Origin: Candidatus Jidaibacter sp.
GTDB taxonomy: Bacteria; Pseudomonadota; Alphaproteobacteria; Rickettsiales; Midichloriaceae
Assembly: GCA_021298045.1 (NCBI GenBank)
Contig: JAJTHY010000145.1
Location: forward strand, 1-6,182
Reading direction: 5' to 3'
DNA length: 6,182 nucleotides
Numbering within the stretch: the first letter of the stretch is position 1; every line of letters starts with the position of its first letter. The translations under genes and the position numbers were made by a program. The notes beneath the pieces were generated by a model, which saw only the letters and a list, made by a program, of their open reading frames with translations, was not told the DNA's origin and did not search any database. Below are positions 1 to 6,177 of this stretch, piece after piece.

Positions 1-329
1 TAGATAAAAGCTCTCCTAATGTAGGCACTGGATTAGTTGGGGCGCCTTCTTGTGGAGACGTAATGAAATTACAGATTCAAATAAATCCTGAAACTGGTGT
101 AATCGAAGATGCAAAATTCCGTACTTTTGGTTGCCTTTCTGCGATTGCTGCAAGCTCGCTTGCCACAGAGCAGATTAAAGGGAAGACTTTGGAAGAAGCG
201 TTGCAGATAAAAAATTCTGATATTGCGGAGGAGTTATCTCTTCCTCCTGTTAAGATACATTGCTCTGTTTTGGCAGAGGATGCTATTAAGACGGCTATTA
301 AAGATTATCAAACTAAATCATCTTCATGA
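1..329 (+). CDS. iscU: Fe-S cluster assembly scaffold protein IscU, 5' partial
   Basis: IscU is the cytoplasmic scaffold on which the cysteine desulfurase IscS and an iron donor build [2Fe-2S] and [4Fe-4S] clusters. The reading frame is open from base 3 and already matches IscU there (NVGTGLVGAPSCGDVMKLQ), so the gene begins before the window. By comparison with the 128-residue E. coli protein about 20 residues are missing, and the ATG at 63 is an internal Met. The three cluster cysteines are present: SCGD (codon 51-53), FGC (132-134) and HCS (261-263), as is the Asp of SCGD. The LPPVK motif bound by the chaperone HscA is at 240-254. The residue after the second cysteine is Leu, where IscU proteins almost always have Gly. 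The gene ends with TGA, 22 bases before iscA. Family identity is certain; the symbol follows from LPPVK and the ISC-type sequence. Confidence 0.96.
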   Translation, partial: DKSSPNVGTGLVGAPSCGDVMKLQIQINPETGVIEDAKFRTFGCLSAIAASSLATEQIKGKTLEEALQIKNSDIAEELSLPPVKIHCSVLAEDAIKTAIKDYQTKSSS

Positions 330-351
330 AATATTTAAAATTGATAAAATC

Positions 352-702
352 ATGTCTAGTCCAACAAAGCAAATATTGTCTATAACGGATGCCGCTGCAG
401 AGCGCATTAAAATTTTAATTGCCAAACGAGATAAACCGACTGTTGGCATTAAAGTTGGAGTGAAGCAAGGCGGGTGTTCTGGGTTATCATACACTTTTGA
501 ATATTGCGATCAAAAGGGCGAGTTTGATGAGACCATTGAAGATAAAGGGGTGGTTGTGATAGTTGATCCTAAAGCGGTAATATTCATAATCGGAACTACT
601 TTAGATTTTGTGGATGAGAAAGTTAAATCAGGCTTTGTGTTTATAAATCCCAATGAATCCGGACGTTGTGGGTGCGGCTCTTCTTTTTCTGTGAAGAGAT
701 AA
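352..702 (+). CDS. iscA: IscA/HesB-family A-type Fe-S cluster assembly protein
   Basis: A-type carriers bind iron or Fe-S clusters and pass them to apo-enzymes, notably [4Fe-4S] enzymes such as aconitase. The product has 116 residues, normal for the family. The conserved cysteines are Cys42 in GGCSGLSYTFEY and Cys106 and Cys108 in the C-terminal GRCGCGSSFSV; an additional Cys52 follows the first motif. The core GTTLDFVDEKVKSGFVF (residues 81-97) and the following NPNESG are typical of the family. The ATG at 352 is chosen because homology begins here; the frame is open back to 223, but those extra codons overlap iscU in another frame and resemble nothing. No convincing Shine-Dalgarno sequence precedes the start, so translation may be coupled to iscU, which ends 22 bases upstream. 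Position after iscU favours IscA over the related ErpA and SufA, but sequence alone does not fully separate them. Confidence 0.93.
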   Translation: MSSPTKQILSITDAAAERIKILIAKRDKPTVGIKVGVKQGGCSGLSYTFEYCDQKGEFDETIEDKGVVVIVDPKAVIFIIGTTLDFVDEKVKSGFVFINPNESGRCGCGSSFSVKR

Positions 703-723
703 TGATTCCATTATAGTTCTTGC

Positions 724-755
724 ATTAAGATCAGGTTTTTGTCTAAGATCTTAAT
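724..755. repeat. Perfect 9-bp inverted repeat in the iscA-acnA gap
   Basis: ATTAAGATC at 724-732 is exactly complementary to GATCTTAAT at 747-755, with a 14-base spacer. It lies in the only sizeable gap between the isc genes and acnA and ends 23 bases before the acnA start. The stem is AT-rich (2 G/C of 9 pairs) and no run of T follows directly, so it is a poor intrinsic terminator. It could be an mRNA hairpin or a dimeric-regulator site controlling acnA. The repeat is seen directly; any function is inference. Confidence 0.5.
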
Positions 756-778
756 TGTGATAAATTTTTGGAACGCAT

Positions 779-3457
779 ATGAAATTCTCAACCACAGACA
801 CTTTTAAAGCCAAAAAAAAATTAGAGGTGTTAGGTGCAACTTATAGCTATTATGATTTAAACATTATAGCTGCACAAATAGGGTTAAAGCTTAGCCAATT
901 ACCAATTACACTTAGAATTATACTCGAGAATCAAGCAAGATTTGAAGATGGCAAAGTTGTAAAAGCAGAAGATATAAGAGCGCTTGCTGAGTGGTTAAAG
1001 AATTGTAGGTCGAGCCATGAAATAGCTTATTTCCCAAGTAGGGTGCTTATGCAGGATTTTACAGGTGTTCCAGCTGTTGTAGATTTAGCGGCAATGCGTG
1101 ATGCGATGATTGCGATTGGCGGAGACCCTCAAAAAATTAATCCACTAATTCCGGTGGATTTGGTAATAGATCATTCAGTTCAAGTTGATTCTTATGCCTC
1201 TGCAGGTTCATTTGACGAGAATGTAAAACAGGAAGTCCGCCGCAATAAAGAGAGATATACCTTCTTGAAATGGGGGCAAAGCGCTTTTAATAATTTTAGA
1301 GTGGTACCAACTGGAACCGGTATTTGTCACCAAGTTAACCTTGAATACTTAGCTAAAGTAGTTTGGCAAAGAGAAGTGGGCGGTGAAACATTTGTTTATC
1401 CCGATACCTTAGTTGGAACTGACAGCCACACTACTATGGTAAACGGCCTTGCAGTGCTTGGTTGGGGTGTAGGTGGTATCGAGGCAGAAGCGGCAATGCT
1501 TGGTCAACCTACGTCTATGGTTATACCAGAAGTTATAGGGGTTGAGCTTTCTGGTAAAATGCGTGAAGGTGTAACTGCAACTGACTTAGTGCTTACCGTA
1601 ACTAATGTGCTACGTGCAAAAGGTGTGGTGAATAAATTTGTAGAATTTTATGGCGAAGGGCTAAGCCATCTTCCGCTTGCTGATCGTGCGACAATCGGGA
1701 ATATGGCCCCAGAGTACGGTGCTACTTGTGGATTTTTCCCAATAGATGAAGAGACCTTGAAGTACTTGAAATTATCTGGCCGGAGTCAAAGCCAAATTGA
1801 GCTTGTGGAAAAATATGCCAAGGTCCAAGGCCTTTGGAGGGATGATCGTGGAGAAATGAAATTCACTGACACAGTTCATCTAGATTTAGCCTATATAGAA
1901 CCAACCATGGCTGGTCCAAGACGCCCTCAGGATAAAGTGGTTTTATCTTCTGTAAACGATAACTTTGCTGAAGAGCTACCAAAGCTAAATAAGAACGCCA
2001 CAAATATGGGGAAAGAGTTTGCTGTCGGTAGTGGTAAATATTCTATAAAAAATGGGGATGTGGTGATAGCTGCTATCACTAGCTGCACAAATACCTCTAA
2101 CCCTTCGGTAATGATTGGAGCAGGGCTTGTAGCTCGCAAGGCATTAGCATTAGGGCTCAAAGTGAAGCCTTGGGTTAAAACCTCACTTGCTCCCGGGTCA
2201 AAGGTTGTAACAGAATATCTGGTAAAAGCCGGCTTACAAAAAGATTTAGACGCGCTTGGTTTTAACCTAGTGGGTTACGGTTGCACAACCTGTATAGGTA
2301 ATTCTGGACCGCTTTTGGAAGAAATTGAAAAAGTTATTAGTGAAAATAATTTGGTAGTTGCAGCTGTGCTTTCTGGAAATAGGAATTTTGAGGGCAGGGT
2401 GCACCCATTGGTGCGCGCTAATTACTTAGCATCTCCAATGTTGTGCGTTGCATATGCTTTAGCAGGGTCTATGAATATTGATTTAACTAAAGAGCCTTTA
2501 GGTGTTGGCGAGGGTGGCAAAGAAGTTTACTTAAAAGACATTTGGCCTACCAATATAGAAATAGCTGACTATGTGGCAAAAAATGTTGACTCAAAAATGT
2601 TTGTTGAAAAATATGCAAATGTGTTTAAGGGTGATGCTCAGTGGCAGGATCTTCCTGTGTCACCAGGAATTACTTATGCATGGGATAATTCAAGCACATA
2701 TATAAAGCTCCCACCATATTTTCAAAATATGGAGAATGAGCAATCACTTAAGGATATAAAGTCCGCAAGAGTACTCGCGGTCTTTGGAGATAGCATAACT
2801 ACAGATCACATAAGCCCAGCGGGGTCTATTTCTAAAATCAGCCCTGCAGCCAAATACTTAAACGGGCATAATATTCAAGCGCATGATTTTAACTCTTACG
2901 GCGCTCGCCGCGGCAACCACGAAGTTATGATGCGTGGTACTTTTGCAAATGTCCGTATCAGAAATGAGATGACACCAGAAGTGGAGGGCGGTTTTACCCG
3001 CTATAAGGGTAAGGGAGATCCAGTTAGCATTTACGATGCTGCAATGCTTTATCTAGCAGAAGGCATTCCAACAATCATAATAGCTGGTAAAGAGTATGGT
3101 ACAGGATCATCTAGAGATTGGGCAGCCAAAGGGCCAAAGCTTCAAGGAGTGAAGGCCGTAATAGCCGAAAGTTTTGAGCGTATACATAGATCTAATCTTG
3201 TAGGTATGGGAATAGTTCCATTGGTGTTTACTGAAGGAATGACAAGAGCTGATTTGAAGCTTAAGGGAGACGAATCTTTTGACATTATTGGTCTTGAAAA
3301 TATTACTCCTCGCAAGCAAGTTAAATGTATTTTAACCAGATCTGATGGTAGCAAACAAGAATTTAACCTAGAGAGTCGTGTTGACACAGAAGTTGAGGTT
3401 GATTACATCAATAATGGTGGTATCCTTCAATTTGTGTTGAAATCGATCAACAATTAA
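779..3457 (+). CDS. acnA: Aconitate hydratase (aconitase A)
   Basis: Aconitase interconverts citrate and isocitrate via cis-aconitate in the TCA cycle, in the cytoplasm, using a [4Fe-4S] cluster. The product has 892 residues, close to E. coli AcnA (891), and aligns with it along its whole length. The cluster ligands are Cys436 (in TSCTNTSNPS) and Cys502 and Cys505 (in GYGCTTCIGNSGPL), within one residue of the E. coli positions. Other landmarks are QDFTGVPAVVDLAAMRDAM near residue 91, DHS at 131, GTDSHTTM around 215, the C-terminal swivel-domain motif GDSITTDHISPAGS from 670, YGARRGNHEVMMRGTFANVR around 707, and the active-site GTGSSRDWAAKG with Ser777, Ser778 and Arg779. The ATG at 779 is supported by GGAA at 770-773 and by matching N-terminal length. 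It follows the isc genes after 76 bases and precedes the methyltransferase by 14. Nothing is truncated or missing. AcnA-type enzymes are related to eukaryotic iron regulatory proteins; an RNA-binding role here cannot be judged from sequence. Confidence 0.98.
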   Translation: MKFSTTDTFKAKKKLEVLGATYSYYDLNIIAAQIGLKLSQLPITLRIILENQARFEDGKVVKAEDIRALAEWLKNCRSSHEIAYFPSRVLMQDFTGVPAVVDLAAMRDAMIAIGGDPQKINPLIPVDLVIDHSVQVDSYASAGSFDENVKQEVRRNKERYTFLKWGQSAFNNFRVVPTGTGICHQVNLEYLAKVVWQREVGGETFVYPDTLVGTDSHTTMVNGLAVLGWGVGGIEAEAAMLGQPTSMVIPEVIGVELSGKMREGVTATDLVLTVTNVLRAKGVVNKFVEFYGEGLSHLPLADRATIGNMAPEYGATCGFFPIDEETLKYLKLSGRSQSQIELVEKYAKVQGLWRDDRGEMKFTDTVHLDLAYIEPTMAGPRRPQDKVVLSSVNDNFAEELPKLNKNATNMGKEFAVGSGKYSIKNGDVVIAAITSCTNTSNPSVMIGAGLVARKALALGLKVKPWVKTSLAPGSKVVTEYLVKAGLQKDLDALGFNLVGYGCTTCIGNSGPLLEEIEKVISENNLVVAAVLSGNRNFEGRVHPLVRANYLASPMLCVAYALAGSMNIDLTKEPLGVGEGGKEVYLKDIWPTNIEIADYVAKNVDSKMFVEKYANVFKGDAQWQDLPVSPGITYAWDNSSTYIKLPPYFQNMENEQSLKDIKSARVLAVFGDSITTDHISPAGSISKISPAAKYLNGHNIQAHDFNSYGARRGNHEVMMRGTFANVRIRNEMTPEVEGGFTRYKGKGDPVSIYDAAMLYLAEGIPTIIIAGKEYGTGSSRDWAAKGPKLQGVKAVIAESFERIHRSNLVGMGIVPLVFTEGMTRADLKLKGDESFDIIGLENITPRKQVKCILTRSDGSKQEFNLESRVDTEVEVDYINNGGILQFVLKSINN

Positions 3458-3471
3458 CTCTGGGTTTTTAA

Positions 3472-4539
3472 ATGGTTTTCTCTAATTTTATTGGGCTTAT
3501 CCGCTCTATATTTGAAAAGCTACTAGATAAATTTAAAGCTAGCTTTGGTGATAAAAATTTAAAAGAAGCGGTTGTTGATTTGCTTAATAAGGCAAAGTAT
3601 GAGCTTATAGAAGTTAGAAAAAAGATGAAAAATCTGGAGCATACTAACTACGATCTGGGTATGTATCATTATAATTCTGGAAATCTTTCTGATGCTATTT
3701 TTAGATTCAAAATGCTTAAGAAAATTTTTAAGGTAAGTGGGCAGATAGATTACTTCATTGGCAGATGTTACATCGAGAGAAATCAAATTGAAAAAGCTAA
3801 ACCTTATATAGAAAGTTATTTAAAGGGTATGGATACTACTTTCCGCGAAGAAGCAAAATATTGTTATGATTTAGCATATGGAAGGATACAAAATATAAAG
3901 GCAATACCGCAAAGTATTGTGAAGCGTACATTTAATCTTTTAGCTGAGAGATATGATGAAATATTTTTTAGTAAACCAAATTTACCTCAAGATGAAGTGT
4001 ATAAACAGATAAATGCGTATGTGAATGAAGTTGGTTCACCATATGGAAACAAGGTTTTAGATCTTGGCTGCGGCACCGGTTATATAGCTAAAATGCTGAA
4101 ATCTAATAAGGTTTCTGGTTCTATTGTGGGTGTGGATTTTTCATCTAAGATGATAGAGATTTGCAAAGCTCTTAAAATCGATCACGCGCCTTGCTATGAT
4201 ATTTTATTTGAAGAAAGCTTTGAATCATATTTTTCTAAAGAAATTGATAAGCAATTTGATATTATCATAGCTTCAAAAATTATTAGCTATTTTAACGATC
4301 CACTTAAGTTGTTGACTAGTTGCAAAGAAATGCTAAAAACAGGTGGGGTGATTGCCTTGACCTATAAAGTTAGCTCACAAGATAAAGTGCATTTTGACAG
4401 TCTTTTTGAAGAATTTCAATTTGATGAAGCATATGTGGCTAAGGTAGCCTTAGATTGTGGATTATCTATTAAAAGTTCTGTTGATGTGAAATTTCCTGAT
4501 GGAGATAATGGAAAATTAATGTTACTAATTAAAGTATAG
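3472..4539 (+). CDS. TPR-containing class I SAM-dependent methyltransferase, substrate unknown
   Basis: The 355-residue product has two parts. Residues 57-124 form about two tetratricopeptide-like helical hairpins (YDLGMYHYNSGNLSDAIFRF, then YFIGRCYIERNQIEKAKPYI), a protein-interaction fold. Residues 145-355 form a Rossmann-type methyltransferase: motif I VLDLGCGTGYIAKML at 195-209, the acidic end of strand 2 in GVD at 220-222 (ribose-binding Asp222), FDIIIASKIISYF at 262-274 and LKTGGVIALTY at 288-298. NLLAERYDEIF at 155-165 just before it is the usual lead-in of this class. The layout resembles the predicted TPR-containing methyltransferases of COG4976, none of which I can assign a substrate. 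The first 30 residues look amphipathic, with no signal peptide, so the protein is probably cytoplasmic. The start at 3472 lies 14 bases after the acnA stop with only a weak GGG (3462-3464) ahead, suggesting co-transcription with acnA. No gene name is justified. Confidence 0.88.
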   Translation: MVFSNFIGLIRSIFEKLLDKFKASFGDKNLKEAVVDLLNKAKYELIEVRKKMKNLEHTNYDLGMYHYNSGNLSDAIFRFKMLKKIFKVSGQIDYFIGRCYIERNQIEKAKPYIESYLKGMDTTFREEAKYCYDLAYGRIQNIKAIPQSIVKRTFNLLAERYDEIFFSKPNLPQDEVYKQINAYVNEVGSPYGNKVLDLGCGTGYIAKMLKSNKVSGSIVGVDFSSKMIEICKALKIDHAPCYDILFEESFESYFSKEIDKQFDIIIASKIISYFNDPLKLLTSCKEMLKTGGVIALTYKVSSQDKVHFDSLFEEFQFDEAYVAKVALDCGLSIKSSVDVKFPDGDNGKLMLLIKV

Positions 4540-4563
4540 ATATTTCAATGTAGTTTCTTTTAT

Positions 4564-5337
4564 ATGTTTAAATTCTTAAGTTGCACTGTTATTGCTGTTT
4601 TAATTTTCGTGAATGAATCTGATAATGCGTTTGCTTTGGAGGAAGAGCATGGGGGTATTGAAGTAGTCAACATATCCGACATCGACCATTCCGAGGTTCA
4701 TGTTGCAGAAAATAACAATGAGGTTGATGAGCTTGATGAATTTGAAGGCTTTAACAGAGCAGTATTTGGATTTAATGAATTCCTTGATTCTATTCTTTTT
4801 AAGCCTATTGCCCATGTATATGAAGCTGTGGTGCCAACTTTTGCCAGGGATGTATTCAAGTCAGTGCTTTCTAATTTGCATGAGCCAGTTTATTTTGTGA
4901 ACCATGTGCTACAGGGAGAACCAGAAAAAGCGGCCGACACCATGGGAAGGTTTTTAACCAATTCAACGGTTGGGGTTCTTGGGATTGTGGATGTAGCATC
5001 TGCTGCTAATATTAAGCCAAAGCCAACAGATTTTGGTTTGACGTTAAAAAAAGCTGGAATAGAAAAAGGACCATATTTAGTGTTGCCAATACTTGGGCCT
5101 TCAAGCTTGAGGGATGCTCCATCTCTTGCAGTTGATGTGCTTATGGACCCTTGGGGTTACTATAAATTTCATCATGTTAAGCAGCATAAGTTGGTGCGTA
5201 ATAGGGTGTTAGGTATACGGTATTCGGTTGAATTTGTTGACAAGAGACAGAGACTACTTAAAGTGTTAGATCAAGTTGATAAGACTTCGTTGGATAAATA
5301 TTCCACGATACGAAGTATCTATTTGCAAAAGCGCTAA
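4564..5337 (+). CDS. mlaA: MlaA (VacJ) family outer-membrane phospholipid transport protein
   Basis: MlaA sits in the outer membrane and removes mislocalised phospholipids from its outer leaflet, handing them to periplasmic MlaC. The family core is clear from residue 59: FEGFNRAVFGFNEF (60-73), LSNLHEPVYFVNHVLQGEP (102-120), GRFLTNSTVGVLGIVDVAS (128-146) and GPYLVLPILGPSSLRDA (169-185). The 257-residue length is normal. The N-terminus has a hydrophobic stretch (residues 8-16) followed by DNAFA, so a signal-peptidase I cut after Ala24 is likely. Unlike the E. coli lipoprotein, no lipobox Cys follows the hydrophobic stretch; the only early cysteine, Cys7, comes before it. Residues 25-60 form an unusually acidic linker without Lys or Arg. 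The start at 4564 has no Shine-Dalgarno sequence, but the signal peptide supports it. It follows the methyltransferase by 24 bases and precedes mlaC by 49. Confidence 0.93.
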   Translation: MFKFLSCTVIAVLIFVNESDNAFALEEEHGGIEVVNISDIDHSEVHVAENNNEVDELDEFEGFNRAVFGFNEFLDSILFKPIAHVYEAVVPTFARDVFKSVLSNLHEPVYFVNHVLQGEPEKAADTMGRFLTNSTVGVLGIVDVASAANIKPKPTDFGLTLKKAGIEKGPYLVLPILGPSSLRDAPSLAVDVLMDPWGYYKFHHVKQHKLVRNRVLGIRYSVEFVDKRQRLLKVLDQVDKTSLDKYSTIRSIYLQKR

Positions 5338-5386
5338 CACTTTGAAATACTAGAAGTTAATTTACGAAATAATAAGGTAATTAAAA

Positions 5387-5980
5387 ATGTTCAGATATAT
5401 ACAGACTTGTCTATTTTTTGCTATGCTGACTTTTGCCAGCTCTTCATATGGATACGCAAATAACTCACAGGGTGCAAAAGATTTTGTCAATTCCACAGCT
5501 TCTAGGGTTGAAGGGCTGCTTAAGCAGCCTATAGCAGATTCTGACAAAGAAACTAAACTTAGGGCAATCTTTGCAGATGTTGCAGATATTGATTGGATTG
5601 GTAAATTTGTATTGGGTAAGTATTGGCAAAATTTAAATGACCAACAAAAAGTTAGATATTTGCAGCAATATAGAAAATATCTATTTGCTTCATATGTGCC
5701 TCTTTTCAGAGATTATAATGGTCAAAAATTTGATATTCGTGGCAGCAAAGACCTAAACGTAGACCAATATTTAGTATCTACAGAAATTAAGCCTGTTGAT
5801 GAGAATTCATCACCTTACAAAGTAGAATATAGACTTAAGTACGATTCTGGTTCTTTTAAAATGCGCGATATTATAGCGGAAGGTGTTAGCATGATATCAA
5901 CGCAACGGTCGGAATTTGCTTCAATAATGAATAATGGCGGCTTTGAATCTCTGATTAAAAAGCTACAAGAAAAGAGCTGA
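5387..5980 (+). CDS. mlaC: MlaC (Ttg2D) family periplasmic phospholipid-binding protein
   Basis: MlaC shuttles phospholipid across the periplasm between MlaA and the inner-membrane MlaFEDB ABC transporter. The product has 197 residues, slightly shorter than E. coli MlaC (211). Residues 1-24 form a signal peptide with a hydrophobic core (9-18) and a probable cut after GYA at Ala24. Family landmarks are AKDFVNSTASRVEGLL (30-45), DIDWIGKFVLGKYWQNLNDQQ near 68-88, YLFASYVPLFRDYNGQKFDI downstream, and the C-terminal signature MRDIIAEGVSM (159-169) with QRSEFASIM (173-181). The ATG at 5387 has a good ribosome binding site, AAGG at 5374-5377, nine bases upstream. The adjacent mlaA supports MlaC over the related hopanoid-associated HpnM. 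The stop codon TGA (5978-5980) lies inside the left arm of the palindrome described separately. Confidence 0.93.
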   Translation: MFRYIQTCLFFAMLTFASSSYGYANNSQGAKDFVNSTASRVEGLLKQPIADSDKETKLRAIFADVADIDWIGKFVLGKYWQNLNDQQKVRYLQQYRKYLFASYVPLFRDYNGQKFDIRGSKDLNVDQYLVSTEIKPVDENSSPYKVEYRLKYDSGSFKMRDIIAEGVSMISTQRSEFASIMNNGGFESLIKKLQEKS

Positions 5981-6103
5981 TTTATCCAAGTCGTTGTAAA
6001 ATAGTCTGTCCGTCAAAAGTCATGCATCACTGATAACACAAGCAGGGCGACCGCATTAAAATTCAGAAGCAACGGCGTTACAACACGAACATGGATAAAA
6101 GCT
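5975..6103. repeat. Long interrupted palindrome after mlaC (possible palindromic element or MITE-like remnant)
   Basis: Three blocks of the left arm pair in order with three blocks of the right arm: AGCT 5975-5978 with AGCT 6100-6103, TTTATCCA 5981-5988 with TGGATAAA 6092-6099, and GTTGTAA 5993-5999 with TTACAAC 6078-6084. That gives 19 paired positions, with unpaired stretches of 2 versus 0 and 4 versus 7 bases between blocks. The 78-base interior shows only short complementary bits (CCGT 6010-6013 with ACGG 6072-6075, ATGC 6022-6025 with GCAT 6053-6056). Two adjacent exact blocks in the same order are unlikely by chance. No target-site duplication is visible and no T run makes it an evident terminator. 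Rickettsial genomes are known to carry palindromic elements of roughly this size, but I cannot match this one to a named family. Confidence 0.5.
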
Positions 6104-6177
6104 TCAATTAATACCTTGTAATTTAAAGCAAAAACCTCTAAAATCTTCGCTGTGAATGTGGCGCTCCATCTACTCAT
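6013..6177 (-). other. Short minus-strand open frame, possible gene end or remnant
   Basis: On the minus strand an ATG at 6177-6175 opens a 54-codon frame ending with TGA at 6015-6013. The frame is also open back to the window edge, so it could be the 3' end of a longer gene running toward mlaC. The product has a charged first half and a hydrophobic stretch (TPLLLNFNAVALLVLSVM, about residues 34-51). I recognise no family. It overlaps the right half of the palindrome, which argues that it may be a chance frame or part of a mobile remnant. A second, shorter minus-strand frame overlaps it between about 6168 and 6103, so the frame choice is not secure. Confidence 0.2.

Noticed and set aside
63..329. 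ATG at 63 as the true iscU start
   Set aside because: The frame is open to base 3 and encodes conserved IscU sequence, including the first ligand cysteine at 51-53, so the gene is cut by the window edge.
223..351. Upstream extension of the iscA frame to an ATG at 223
   Set aside because: The extra 43 codons overlap iscU in another frame, give a low-complexity hydrophobic and basic stretch, and IscA-family similarity starts only at the Met at 352.
1927..3387. Minus-strand open frames within acnA (1927-2160, 3107-3319, 3142-3387)
   Set aside because: They lie wholly inside a well conserved aconitase gene, have no recognisable protein features and are explained as antisense shadows.
5338..5386. 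Separate promoter for mlaC (TTGAAA at 5342-5347)
   Set aside because: No acceptable -10 hexamer lies at 16-18 bases from it; the gap is short and looks like an intra-operon spacer with only the ribosome binding site recognisable.
3559..5547. Minus-strand frames 3559-3786, 4600-4815 and 5362-5547, and the plus-strand frame 4700-4900
   Set aside because: Each is buried in or mostly overlaps a gene with clear family similarity and shows no motif of its own.
5981..6050. Intrinsic terminator after mlaC
   Set aside because: I see no compact GC-rich hairpin followed by a T run; the only structure is the long palindrome with a 78-base interior.
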